A stretch of DNA of 64,000 nt from Aurelia coerulea (taxonomy: Eukaryota > Cnidaria > Scyphozoa > Semaeostomeae > Ulmaridae). The stretch covers positions 7,113,501-7,177,500 of the forward strand of contig CM076959.1 in assembly GCA_039566865.1 (NCBI GenBank), in the 5' to 3' direction. The notes beneath the pieces are model-generated. The model made no database searches. It saw only the letters and a program-made list of their open reading frames with translations, and was not told the origin of the DNA. Each line of letters starts with the position of its first letter. Within the stretch, counting starts at the first letter, position 1. Below are positions 11,607 through 24,668 of this stretch, piece by piece. The translations under genes were made by a program, and so were the position numbers.

Positions 11607-13970
11607 AGGGTGTTTTCATTTTGAATCTTTAATTCTGGATCTTGAATTAGGGTGTTTTCATTTTGAATCTTGAATTCTGGATCTTGAATTAGGGTGTTTC
11701 ATTTTGAATCTTGAATTCTGGATCTTGAATTAGGGTATTTCATTTTGAATCTTGAATTCCGGATCTTGAATTAGGGTGTTTCATTTTGAATATTGAATTG
11801 AGGATCTTGAATTAGGGTGTTTCATTTTGAATCTTGAATTCTGGATCTTGAATTAGGGTGTTTCATTTTGAATCTTGAATTCCGGATCTTGATTTAGGGT
11901 GTTTTCATTTTGAATTCTGGATCTTGAATTAGGGTGTTTCATTTTGAATCTTGAATTCTGGATCTTGAATTAGAGTGTTTCATTTTGAATCTTGAATTCT
12001 GGATCTTGAATTAGGGTGTTTCATTTTGAATCTTGAATTCCGGATCTTGAATTAGGGTGTTTTCATTTTGAATCTTGAATTCTGGATCTTGAATTAGGGT
12101 GTTTCATTTTGAATCTTGAATTCCGGATCTTGAATTAGGGTGTTTCATTTTGAATATTGAATTGAGGATCTTGAATTAGGGTGTTTCATTTTGAATCTTG
12201 AATTCTGGATCTTGAATTAGGGTGTTTCATTTTGAATCTTGAATTCTGGATCTTGAATTAGGGTGTTTCACTCTGGATCTTTAATTCTGGATCTTGAATT
12301 AGGGTGTTTCATTTTGAATCTTGAATTCCGGATCTTGAATTAGGGTGTTTCATTTTGAATATTGAATTGAGGATCTTGAATTAGGGTGTTTCATTTTGAA
12401 TCTTGAATTCTGGATCTTGAATTAGGGTGTTTCATTTTGAATCTTGAATTCCGGATCTTGATTTAGGGTGTTTTCATTTTGAATTCTGGATCTTGAATTA
12501 GGGTGTTTCATTTTGAATCTTGAATTCTGGATCTTGAATTAGAGTGTTTCATTTTGAATCTTGAATTCTGGATCTTGAATTAGGGTGTTTCATTTTGAAT
12601 CTTGAATTCCGGATCTTGAATTAGGGTGTTTTCATTTTGAATCTTGAATTCTGGATCTTGAATTAGGGTGTTTCATTTTGAATTTTGAATTCCGGATCTT
12701 GAATTAGGGTGTTTCATTTTGAATATTGAATTGAGGATCTTGAATTAGGGTGTTTCATTTTGAATCTTGAATTCTGGATCTTGAATTAGGGTGTTTCATT
12801 TTGAATCTTGAATTCCGTATCTTGATTTAGGGTGTTTTCATTTTGAATTCTGGATCTTGAATTAGGGTGTTTCATTTTGAATCTTGAATTCTGGATCTTG
12901 AATTAGAGTGTTTCATTTTGAATCTTGAATTCTGGATCTTGAATTAGGGTGTTTCATTTTGAATCTTGAATTCCGGATCTTGAATTAGGGTGTTTTCATT
13001 TTGAATCTTGAATTCTGGATCTTGAATTAGGGTGTTTCATTTTGAATCTTGAATTCCGGATCTTGAATTAGGGTGTTTCATTTTGAATATTGAATTGAGG
13101 ATCTTGAATTAGGGTGTTTCATTTTGAATCTTGAATTCTGGATCTTGAATTAGGGTGTTTCATTTTGAATCTTGAATTCTGGATCTTGAATTAGGGTGTT
13201 TCACTCTGGGTGTTTCACTCTGGATCTTTAATTCTGGATCTTGAATTAGGGTGTTTCATTTTGAATCTTGAATTCCGGATCTTGAATTAGGGTGTTTCAT
13301 TTTGAATATTGAATTGAGGATCTTGAATTAGGGTGTTTCATTTTGAATCTTGAATTCTGGATCTTGAATTAGGGTGTTTCATTTTGAATCTTGAATTCCG
13401 GATCTTGATTTAGGGTGTTTTCATTTTGAATTCTGGATCTTGAATTAGGGTGTTTCATTTTGAATCTTGAATTCTGGATCTTGAATTAGAGTGTTTCATT
13501 TTGAATCTTGAATTCTGGATCTTGAATTAGGGTGTTTCATTTTGAATCTTGAATTCCGGATCTTGAATTAGGGTGTTTTCATTTTGAATCTTGAATTCTG
13601 GATCTTGAATTAGGGTGTTTCATTTTGAATCTTGAATTCCGGATCTTGAATTAGGGTGTTTCATTTTGAATATTGAATTGAGGATCTTGAATTAGGGTGT
13701 TTCATTTTGAATCTTGAATTCTGGATCTTGAATTAGGGTGTTTCATTTTGAATCTTGAATTCCGGATCTTGAATTAGGGTGTTTCATTTTGAATCTTGAA
13801 TTCTGGATCTTGAATTTGGGTGTTTCATTTTGAATCTTGAATTCCGGATCTTGAATGAGGGTGTTTTCATTTTGAATCTTGAATTCTGGATCTTGAATTA
13901 GAGTCTTTCATTTTGAATCTTGAATTCTGGATCTTGAATTAGGGTGTTTCATTTTGAATCTTGAATTCCG

Positions 13971-15463
13971 GATCTTTGGATCTTGGATCTTGAATCTTGA
14001 ATTGGGGACTCCCTTAAGGAATAAGGCATAAAGGTGTCTACAAATGGGTTGGCCTGTTGACTATGATTTGGGTAGGACTGTTGACTATGGCTTGGCATGG
14101 GCATATGGTTCTGTGGTGCACGATACTGAGGTTGTGGTGCAGCATAATGTGTTTGAGTTTCAATTTTTTTCGACCATCATCAATCGCTCAATCGAACTTT
14201 GAGGAAGTCATGGAAATCGCCGAGAAAAATTACTTATTACAACACTAAATCAGATATTTGTTAGAAAGGAGACAGTGTTGGGAATAAGATGAATTCTCAT
14301 AACACACTAAACAATTATCTAAACCTAAAATACAATAAGATGCAGTAAACAGTCCTTAAACATATTATTTAATTATTATTACAGTATAGTAATAATCTGC
14401 ATTAATATGATTGTGTTATGTGCTATGTGGAGTGGAGGGTGGGGAAAAACTTGAGCTGTCTAGGTGTCCATGAAGATTTTGCAAGTGAAGGACACCTAGC
14501 AGAAACCCCTATATATACTGTACCCTACCATTGATGCCCCAAATATGGCAAAGGGAGCTGAACTACGTAGTTTGCCATTCACTGATAGGCTACCAAAGGT
14601 ATGGCATCATACCTGACTCACACTGACTAATGCAGGTTTGAGGAAATAGTCCCTAATGACGTCAAAGCAATATTGCTAAATCTAAGGCCGACCTAGCATG
14701 ACTGAAAGCCCAAGGTCCTCCAATATTCAACCTATACCCAACACTTGCTGATTTAGACTAACATTTAGTTTATTACCTAAATGTACACATTTAAAAATGT
14801 TTATCTTGACCTGTATCCATCCTATAACTTTAATTTATGTAGATACTTTAAATATTTTGGTAGAGTTGTAGTTTTTGTTTTAAGCATGTATCCGTAGATG
14901 AGTTAAATTTGTTTTTTAATGATTGTATATATTGGAATTATCTAAGATTAATCAATTGTAAAATAATAGGAGATGATTTAGATTTGAGGAAATTGAAAGA
15001 AATATTAGAGACGAAAGAAAAGTAGTCAAGGTTGGAGGAGCTTTGGTTGTATGAATGTGAAATTGATGAAGGAAATTGGAATTATGTTATTGACATCATT
15101 GCAAAGATCACAAGAGTTGAGTTGTTGTTTATTGATATGGAGACAAGCGAACAGATGAGTTGGTCAGCTGGAGCCCTTGGGTCGAACTCTATGCTGTCTT
15201 TCATTTTCCTTTCCTTGGGAATATCGCATGGCTCAAACGGTAAATTCCCCTTCCTCGTATGCTCCCTGCCTTTGAATACATGAATCTTCATGAGTGAAGA
15301 TGCCTTCTTTACTATTACCTCTGAAATGGGTGATAGATCAGTACCCTATTCAAATTTTCTAAGCTTATTTCTTGGCCCGGGCATGGGGTGCAAACAGTCA
15401 TCAAGTGAATATAGAATTGCAGCAATATGTTTGCAAGCACCATCTTGACCACCAGGGCAGTAA
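13971..15463. repeat. Cassette B, copy 3
   Basis: Exactly 7,733 bp after copy 1, which sets the higher-order period. Confidence 0.85.
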
Positions 15464-16743
15464 TCTTGAATTCTGGATCTTGAATTAGGGTGTTTCATTT
15501 TGAATCTTGAATTCCGGATCTTGAATTAGGGTGTTTTCATTTTGAATCTTGAATTCTGGATCTTGAATTAGGGTGTTTCATTTTGAATCTTGAATTCTGG
15601 ATCTTGAATTAGAGTGTTTCATTTTGAATCTTGAATTCTGGATCTTGAATTAGGGTGTTTCATTTTGAATCTTGAATTCCGGATCTTGAATTAGGGTGTT
15701 TTCATTTTGAATCTTGAATTCTGGATCTTGAATTAGGGTGTTTCATTTTGAATCTTGAATTCCGGATCTTGAATTAGGGTGTTTCATTTTGAATATTGAA
15801 TTGAGGATCTTGAATTAGGGTGTTTCATTTTGAATCTTGAATTCTGGATCTTGAATTAGGGTGTTTCATTTTGAATCTTGAATTCTGGATCTTGAATTAG
15901 GGTGTTTCACTCTGGATCTTTAATTCTGGATCTTGAATTAGGGTGTTTCATTTTGAATCTTGAATTCTGGATCTTGAATTAGGGTGTTTCACTCTGGATC
16001 TTTAATTCTGGATCTTGAATTAGGGTGTTTCATTTTGAATCTTGAATTCCGGATCTTGAATTAGGGTGTTTCATTTTGAATATTGAATTGAGGATCTTGA
16101 ATTAGGGTGTTTCATTTTGAATCTTGAATTCTGGATCTTGAATTAGGGTGTTTCATTTTGAATCTTGAATTCCGGATCTTGATTTAGGGTGTTTTCATTT
16201 TGAATTCTGGATCTTGAATTAGGGTGTTTCATTTTGAATCTTGAATTCTGGATCTTGAATTAGAGTGTTTCATTTTGAATCTTGAATTCTGGATCTTGAA
16301 TTAGGGTGTTTCATTTTGAATCTTGAATTCCGGATCTTGAATTAGGGTGTTTTCATTTTGAATCTTGAATTCTGGATCTTGAATTAGGGTGTTTCATTTT
16401 GAATCTTGAATTCCGGATCTTGAATTAGGGTGTTTCATTTTGAATATTGAATTGAGGATCTTGAATTAGGGTGTTTCATTTTGAATCTTGAATTCTGGAT
16501 CTTGAATTAGGGTGTTTCATTTTGAATCTTGAATTCCGGATCTTGAATTAGGGTGTTTCATTTTGAATCTTGAATTCTGGATCTTGAATTTGGGTGTTTC
16601 ATTTTGAATCTTGAATTCCGGATCTTGAATGAGGGTGTTTTCATTTTGAATCTTGAATTCTGGATCTTGAATTAGAGTCTTTCATTTTGAATCTTGAATT
16701 CTGGATCTTGAATTAGGGTTTTTCATTGTGAATCTTGAATTCC

Positions 16744-18237
16744 GGATCTTTGGATCTTGGATCTTGAATCTTGAATTGGGGACTCCCTTAAGGAATAAGG
16801 CATAAAGGTGTCTACAAATGGGTTGGCCTGTTGACTATGATTTGGGTAGGACTGTTGACTATGGCTTGGCATGGGCATATGGTTCTGTGGTGCACGATAC
16901 TGAGGTTGTGGTGCAGCATAATGTGTTTGAGTTTCAATTTTTTTCGACCATCATCAATCGCTCAATCGAACTTTGAGGAAGTCATGGAAATCGCCGAGAA
17001 AAATTACTTATTACAACACTAAATCAGATATTTGTTAGAAAGGAGACAGTGTTGGGAATAAGATGAATTCTCATAACACACTAAACAATTATCTAAACCT
17101 AAAATACAATAAGATGCAGTAAACAGTCCTTAAACATATTATTTAATTATTATTACAGTATAGTAATAATCTGCATTAATATGATTGTGTTATGTGCTAT
17201 GTGGAGTGGAGGGTGGGGAAAAACTTGAGCTGTCTAGGTGTCCATGAAGATTTTGCAAGTGAAGGACACCTAGCAGAAACCCCTATATATACTGTACCCT
17301 ACCATTGATGCCCCAAATATGGCAAAGGGAGCTGAACTACGTAGTTTGCCATTCACTGATAGGCTACCAAAGGTATGGCATCATACCTGACTCACACTGA
17401 CTAATGCAGGTTTGAGGAAATAGTCCCTAATGACGTCAAAGCAATATTGCTAAATCTAAGGCCGACCTAGCATGACTGAAAGCCCAAGGTCCTCCAATAT
17501 TCAACCTATACCCAACACTTGCTGATTTAGACTAACATTTAGTTTATTACCTAAATGTACACATTTAAAAATGTTTATCTTGACCTGTATCCATCCTATA
17601 ACTTTAATTTATGTAGATACTTTAAATATTTTGGTAGAGTTGTAGTTTTTGTTTTAAGCATGTATCCGTAGATGAGTTAAATTTGTTTTTTAATGATTGT
17701 ATATATTGGAATTATCTAAGATTAATCAATTGTAAAATAATAGGAGATGATTTAGATTTGAGGAAATTGAAAGAAATATTAGAGACGAAAGAAAAGTAGT
17801 CAAGGTTGGAGGAGCTTTGGTTGTATGAATGTGAAATTGATGAAGGAAATTGGAATTATGTTATTGACATCATTGCAAAGATCACAAGAGTTGAGTTGTT
17901 GTTTATTGATATGGAGACAAGCGAACAGATGAGTTGGTCAGCTGGAGCCCTTGGGTCGAACTCTATGCTGTCTTTCATTTTCCTTTCCTTGGGAATATCG
18001 CATGGCTCAAACGGTAAATTCCCCTTCCTCGTATGCTCCCTGCCTTTGAATACATGAATCTTCATGAGTGAAGATGCCTTCTTTACTATTACCTCTGAAA
18101 TGGGTGATAGATCAGTACCCTATTCAAATTTTCTAAGCTTATTTCTTGGCCCGGGCATGGGGTGCAAACAGTCATCAAGTGAATATAGAATTGCAGCAAT
18201 ATGTTTGCAAGCACCATCTTGACCACCAGGGCAGTAA
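16744..18237. repeat. Cassette B, copy 4
   Basis: Exactly 7,733 bp after copy 2 and 2,774 after copy 3. The satellite just before it carries TTTTTCATTGTGAATC, also seen before copy 2 but not before copies 1, 3 and 5. This ties copies 2 and 4 together. Confidence 0.85.
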
Positions 18238-18947
18238 TCTTGAATTCTGGATCTTGAATTAGGGTGTTTCATTTTGAATCTTGAATTCCGGATCTTGAAT
18301 TAGGGTGTTTTCATTTTGAATCTTGAATTCTGGATCTTGAATTAGGGTGTTTCATTTTGAATCTTGAATTCTGGATCTTGAATTAGAGTGTTTCATTTTG
18401 AATCTTGAATTCTGGATCTTGAATTAGGGTGTTTCATTTTGAATCTTGAATTCCGGATCTTGAATTAGGGTGTTTTCATTTTGAATCTTGAATTCTGGAT
18501 CTTGAATTAGGGTGTTTCATTTTGAATCTTGAATTCCGGATCTTGAATTAGGGTGTTTCATTTTGAATATTGAATTGAGGATCTTGAATTAGGGTGTTTC
18601 ATTTTGAATCTTGAATTCTGGATCTTGAATTAGGGTGTTTCATTTTGAATCTTGAATTCTGGATCTTGAATTAGGGTGTTTCACTCTGGATCTTTAATTC
18701 TGGATCTTGAATTAGGGTGTTTCATTTTGAATCTTGAATTCCGGATCTTGAATTAGGGTGTTTCATTTTGAATATTGAATTGAGGATCTTGAATTAGGGT
18801 GTTTCATTTTGAATCTTGAATTCTGGATCTTGAATTAGGGTGTTTCATTTTGAATCTTGAATTCCGGATCTTGATTTAGGGTGTTTTCATTTTGAATTCT
18901 GGATCTTGAATTAGGGTGTTTCATTTTGAATCTTGAATTCTGGATCT

Positions 18948-19339
18948 TACCTTGAATTTGGGCTGCCTTGGCTCTGATGAGTTTAGGGTCTCAGATCATG
19001 GATATTTATTTGAATTTCTTTCAAATGATTTCAGCTCTTAAATATACATTGAAATATGATTTCCACTGTTCCAGATATTGACCAAAATCGAATAGCGAGA
19101 CAGTTCCTTGTTTGGCCTAGGCACTATTTGCCTCTCAGAAATTCATGCCTAGGCCATACAAGACACCTTATCGCGACTCACTATTTGTCATTATCCAGAA
19201 TAGTGGACATCATATTCCAATATATCTTTAAGAGCTGAAATAAGCATCCATTGTATTCAATTCCACTCAGTAACTGCCGGATCCAAAATGAGTTTTTTTT
19301 TCAAAACTGAAACATTTAAAACTTCTTCAATTTCGAACT
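18948..19339. repeat. Cassette A, copy 4
   Basis: 7,733 bp after copy 3; hairpin about 19028-19241. Joined to satellite on both sides. Confidence 0.85.
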
Positions 19340-21711
19340 AGGGTGTTTTCATTTTGAATCTTTAATTCTGGATCTTGAATTAGGGTGTTTTCATTTTGAA
19401 TCTTGAATTCTGGATCTTGAATTAGGGTGTTTCATTTTGAATCTTGAATTCTGGATCTTGAATTAGGGTATTTCATTTTGAATCTTGAATTCCGGATCTT
19501 GAATTAGGGTGTTTCATTTTGAATATTGAATTGAGGATCTTGAATTAGGGTGTTTCATTTTGAATCTTGAATTCTGGATCTTGAATTAGGGTGTTTCATT
19601 TTGAATCTTGAATTCCGGATCTTGATTTAGGGTGTTTTCATTTTGAATTCTGGATCTTGAATTAGGGTGTTTCATTTTGAATCTTGAATTCTGGATCTTG
19701 AATTAGAGTGTTTCATTTTGAATCTTGAATTCTGGATCTTGAATTAGGGTGTTTCATTTTGAATCTTGAATTCCGGATCTTGAATTAGGGTGTTTTCATT
19801 TTGAATCTTGAATTCTGGATCTTGAATTAGGGTGTTTCATTTTGAATCTTGAATTCCGGATCTTGAATTAGGGTGTTTCATTTTGAATATTGAATTGAGG
19901 ATCTTGAATTAGGGTGTTTCATTTTGAATCTTGAATTCTGGATCTTGAATTAGGGTGTTTCATTTTGAATCTTGAATTCTGGATCTTGAATTAGGGTGTT
20001 TCACTCTGGATCTTTAATTCTGGATCTTGAATTAGGGTGTTTCATTTTGAATCTTGAATTCCGGATCTTGAATTAGGGTGTTTCATTTTGAATATTGAAT
20101 TGAGGATCTTGAATTAGGGTGTTTCATTTTGAATCTTGAATTCTGGATCTTGAATTAGGGTGTTTCATTTTGAATCTTGAATTCCGGATCTTGATTTAGG
20201 GTGTTTTCATTTTGAATTCTGGATCTTGAATTAGGGTGTTTCATTTTGAATCTTGAATTCTGGATCTTGAATTAGGGTGTTTCATTTTGAATCTTGAATT
20301 CTGGATCTTGAATTAGGGTGTTTCATTTTGAATCTTGAATTCTTGAATTAGGGTGGATCTTGAATTAGGGTGTTTTCATTTTGAATCTTGAATTCTGGAT
20401 CTTGAATTAGGGTGTTTCATTTTGAATCTTGAATTCCGGATCTTGAATTAGGGTGTTTCATTTTGAATATTGAATTGAGGATCTTGAATTAGGGTGTTTC
20501 ATTTTGAATCTTGAATTCTGGATCTTGAATTAGGGTGTTTCATTTTGAATCTTGAATTCCGTATCTTGATTTAGGGTGTTTTCATTTTGAATTCTGGATC
20601 TTGAATTAGGGTGTTTCATTTTGAATCTTGAATTCTGGATCTTGAATTAGAGTGTTTCATTTTGAATCTTGAATTCTGGATCTTGAATTAGGGTGTTTCA
20701 TTTTGAATCTTGAATTCCGGATCTTGAATTAGGGTGTTTTCATTTTGAATCTTGAATTCTGGATCTTGAATTAGGGTGTTTCATTTTGAATCTTGAATTC
20801 CGGATCTTGAATTAGGGTGTTTCATTTTGAATATTGAATTGAGGATCTTGAATTAGGGTGTTTCATTTTGAATCTTGAATTCTGGATCTTGAATTAGGGT
20901 GTTTCATTTTGAATCTTGAATTCTGGATCTTGATTAGGGTGTTTCACTCTGGGTGTTTCACTCTGGATCTTTAATTCTGGATCTTGAATTAGGGTGTTTC
21001 ATTTTGAATCTCGAATTCCGGATCTTGAATTAGGGTGTTTCATTTTGAATATTGAATTGAGGATCTTGAATTAGGGTGTTTCATTTTGAATCTTGAATTC
21101 TGGATCTTGAATTAGGGTGTTTCATTTTGAATCTTGAATTCCGGATCTTGATTTAGGGTGTTTTCATTTTGAATTCTGGATCTTGAATTAGGGTGTTTCA
21201 TTTTGAATCTTGAATTCTGGATCTTGAATTAGAGTGTTTCATTTTGAATCTTGAATTCTGGATCTTGAATTAGGGTGTTTCATTTTGAATCTTGAATTCC
21301 GGATCTTGAATTAGGGTGTTTTCATTTTGAATCTTGAATTCTGGATCTTGAATTAGGGTGTTTCATTTTGAATCTTGAATTCCGGATCTTGAATTAGGGT
21401 GTTTCATTTTGAATATTGAATTGAGGATCTTGAATTAGGGTGTTTCATTTTGAATCTTGAATTCTGGATCTTGAATTAGGGTGTTTCATTTTGAATCTTG
21501 AATTCCGGATCTTGAATTAGGGTGTTTCATTTTGAATCTTGAATTCTGGATCTTGAATTTGGGTGTTTCATTTTGAATCTTGAATTCCGGATCTTGAATG
21601 AGGGTGTTTTCATTTTGAATCTTGAATTCTGGATCTTGAATTAGAGTCTTTCATTTTGAATCTTGAATTCTGGATCTTGAATTAGGGTGTTTCATTTTGA
21701 ATCTTGAATTC

Positions 21712-23206
21712 CGGATCTTTGGATCTTGGATCTTGAATCTTGAATTGGGGACTCCCTTAAGGAATAAGGCATAAAGGTGTCTACAAATGGGTTGGCCTGT
21801 TGACTATGATTTGGGTAGGACTGTTGACTATGGCTTGGCATGGGCATATGGTTCTGTGGTGCACGATACTGAGGTTGTGGTGCAGCATAATGTGTTTGAG
21901 TTTCAATTTTTTTCGACCATCATCAATCGCTCAATCGAACTTTGAGGAAGTCATGGAAATCGCCGAGAAAAATTACTTATTACAACACTAAATCAGATAT
22001 TTGTTAGAAAGGAGACAGTGTTGGGAATAAGATGAATTCTCATAACACACTAAACAATTATCTAAACCTAAAATACAATAAGATGCAGTAAACAGTCCTT
22101 AAACATATTATTTAATTATTATTACAGTATAGTAATAATCTGCATTAATATGATTGTGTTATGTGCTATGTGGAGTGGAGGGTGGGGAAAAACTTGAGCT
22201 GTCTAGGTGTCCATGAAGATTTTGCAAGTGAAGGACACCTAGCAGAAACCCCTATATATACTGTACCCTACCATTGATGCCCCAAATATGGCAAAGGGAG
22301 CTGAACTACGTAGTTTGCCATTCACTGATAGGCTACCAAAGGTATGGCATCATACCTGACTCACACTGACTAATGCAGGTTTGAGGAAATAGTCCCTAAT
22401 GACGTCAAAGCAATATTGCTAAATCTAAGGCCGACCTAGCATGACTGAAAGCCCAAGGTCCTCCAATATTCAACCTATACCCAACACTTGCTGATTTAGA
22501 CTAACATTTAGTTTATTACCTAAATGTACACATTTAAAAATGTTTATCTTGACCTGTATCCATCCTATAACTTTAATTTATGTAGATACTTTAAATATTT
22601 TGGTAGAGTTGTAGTTTTTGTTTTAAGCATGTATCCGTAGATGAGTTAAATTTGTTTTTTAATGATTGTATATATTGGAATTATCTAAGATTAATCAATT
22701 GTAAAATAATAGGAGATGATTTAGATTTGAGGAAATTGAAAGAAATATTAGAGACGAAAGAAAAGTAGTCAAGGTTGGAGGAGCTTTGGTTGTATGAATG
22801 TGAAATTGATGAAGGAAATTGGAATTATGTTATTGACATCATTGCAAAGATCACAAGAGTTGAGTTGTTGTTTATTGATATGGAGACAAGCGAACAGATG
22901 AGTTGGTCAGCTGGAGCCCTTGGGTCGAACTCTATGCTGTCTTTCATTTTCCTTTCCTTGGGAATATCGCATGGCTCAAACGGTAAATTCCCCTTCCTCG
23001 TATGCTCCCTGCCTTTGAATACATGAATCTTCATGAGTGAAGATGCCTTCTTTACTATTACCTCTGAAATGGGTGATAGATCAGTACCCTATTCAAATTT
23101 TCTAAGCTTATTTCTTGGCCCGGGCATGGGGTGCAAACAGTCATCAAGTGAATATAGAATTGCAGCAATATGTTTGCAAGCACCATCTTGACCACCAGGG
23201 CAGTAA
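21712..23206. repeat. Cassette B, copy 5 (right edge copy)
   Basis: Same cassette, but here sequence continues past GGGCAGTAA into unique DNA (ACAGTAGGCGG...) that completes the reading frame of a SWIM-type protein. This is therefore the copy that keeps the original junction. Confidence 0.85.
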
Positions 23207-23402
23207 CAGTAGGCGGAAAATACACTGCCAGCAGTTGGCTTTCATCTAATGTTTCCTTTGTCTGTTTTGTCCCTGTCACCATCAATGACAAACCACAGCT
23301 TGTAATGCTTTTCCCCCTGTTTGGTTTTAGGTTTCATTGTAGGCCTAACTTTACCAACAAAGACAAAATGTTCAGATATCTCTTTCACCTTCGCTGCTCT
23401 AG
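22825..23402 (-). pseudogene. SWIM zinc-finger protein remnant (YqaJ/transposon-associated type)
   Basis: After a plausible acceptor (TTATGTTCTAG) at the 23402 end, the minus strand reads RAAKVKEISEHFVF, then KHYKLWFVIDGDRD, an in-frame TGA, and then VFSAYCYCPGGQDGACKHIA, a SWIM finger (C-x-C ... C-x-H). A TAG follows after RNKLRKFE. The frame then goes on through KIHVFKGREHTRKG to DSIEFDPRAPADQL. In my memory, SWIM fingers followed by an FDPR motif occur in YqaJ-nuclease-type proteins of invertebrate mobile elements; SWIM modules are generally thought to bind DNA or protein. Two stops mark it as dead. The part to the right of 23206 is unique; the rest lies in cassette B and so is repeated five times. 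Confidence 0.6.
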
Positions 23403-23409
23403 AACATAA

Positions 23410-24668
23410 CAATTTCTATAAAGATTCCCTTTTGATCTACATAATCAGATCCAACAAAATATTCCCTTTTCACATGTTTGTGACAGCCTGCTCTTGCAAA
23501 ATTTCCTGCTTTTGATACCCAGAAAGTCGGAACATTTCGTCCAAGAAGTCCGTGTTTTCGAGTTCCAACATGTCCGAGTTTTCTTCTGGAGCATAGGAGA
23601 AATTCGATAAGTTAGAAAGGAAAAGTTGGACCATTTCGTCCAAGAAATCTGTGTTTTTGAGTTTTAACTAGGGCTAATTCGAAAAGTCGGACTTAGAAAA
23701 CTCGGACGATCTGATCCGAGATGTCCGAGTTTTCGACCTGGCCGGCATCAAGCAAGTTTGTCACTCTTTTGGTTTATGATTTATATATATTTAATGACGT
23801 CACATCCTCAAATGAATTTAAACGTAAGATGCGCTGTAATTTAAAAAAGATACTAGAAATTTCTGAAAAGTTCAAAGGTAGAATTATAGATAAGTATCTA
23901 AAGTTTCTCATCCATTGAATCAGAAGAAATAATGTCATTGAATTTTACACCCACCTTTTTACGCCGAGATAAAGATTTGGAACCAATGGTTGATATATTT
24001 TTCTCCCTTCGTGATAGATAGAATTGGAAAATATTTTATTGCCTTATCAAAATTCTCAAAAAGATCAATGTGCACTTGCTAAGATACTGTATACAATACA
24101 TCTTTTTATTTGTAAGGAACCACTTATAAGGAACTCAGACTCTCAGATCGCCAAACAAATTTAAAAACTCTTGCATGTTTTTCTTTATTCGCACATGCTT
24201 CCTGCATCATATTACTCGCGGAAAGTACTTTGAGTAATGGCTTAACATTGGAAAGGCTCCAAAACACCTTGTTTTGAAACGTTCAGGAGGGTATAGGTAG
24301 TAAATATATAGATTGTTATGGAACCTCTAAGAAACTCGTAAGATACTTTGAGTACTCAAAATCTGCTAATTTTGAGAATTCAGTACGGTCCAAATTCTTC
24401 GTTTCAAAAAAATGTGTGTATTTCAGTTCAGTTCAGTTCAGTTCAGTTCAGTTCAGTTCATTTTAAATTCACCTACATACAAAGACTCTAAAATTAAACA
24501 TACTTTACTACAATTTGAATAACTACATAAGACAATACATACAAAATTAAAGAAATATACCAACAAGAATATTCGGGCTCTTAAAAAATCTACACGAAAA
24601 AAGACTTTTGGCAACTGAATGCATATCATTCAAGGGGGATTACATCTGGATTAAATTTTTGCTGGGTA
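23410..24668. other. Non-coding stretch with short repeats
   Basis: No convincing gene. 23520-23740 contains several GTCCGAGTTTTCGA-like blocks in both orientations. 24110-24360 is a copy of a dispersed repeat also seen near 38.5, 45.5 and 60.85 kb (ACTCTCAGATCGC..., TTTCCTGCATCATA..., CCTTGTT...GGAGGG). 24422-24463 is a (TTCAG)n microsatellite of about eight units. Confidence 0.6.

Larger units (their letters stand above)
833..23206. repeat. 22 kb hierarchical satellite array with higher-order repeats
   Basis: The array is built from a ~41 bp monomer that can be read as GGATCTTGAATTAGGGTG, then TTTCATTTTGAATC, then TTGAATTCT. Common variants end CC, CT or GA, or have TTTTC for TTTC. Rare variants mark longer periods: the CACTCTGG variant falls at 1888, 3026, 4346 and 5483 (about 1,138 apart, or 1,320 where a cassette A intervenes), and the TTGAATTGAGG variant alternates at ~210 and ~360 bp, a ~570 bp period. 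Two non-satellite cassettes, A and B, recur in the order A-A-B-B-A-B-B-A-B. Matching points repeat at 7,733 bp (6324 to 14057, 9098 to 16831, 11323 to 19056); the last interval is 7,743. The monomer is not a multiple of three, and all its frames contain stops. The function is unknown; pericentromeric or subtelomeric satellite is possible. Confidence 0.95.

Noticed and set aside
833..23206. Regular short repeats suggesting a CRISPR array
   Set aside because: There are no distinct spacers, the units are contiguous variants of one monomer, and the window is eukaryotic.
833..23206. Telomere array because of TTAGGG
   Set aside because: The hexamer occurs once per ~41 bp, not in tandem, and the array is flanked by unique DNA on both sides.
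833..23206. Satellite as a repetitive protein-coding gene
   Set aside because: A 41 bp unit shifts frame each time and every frame meets stops.
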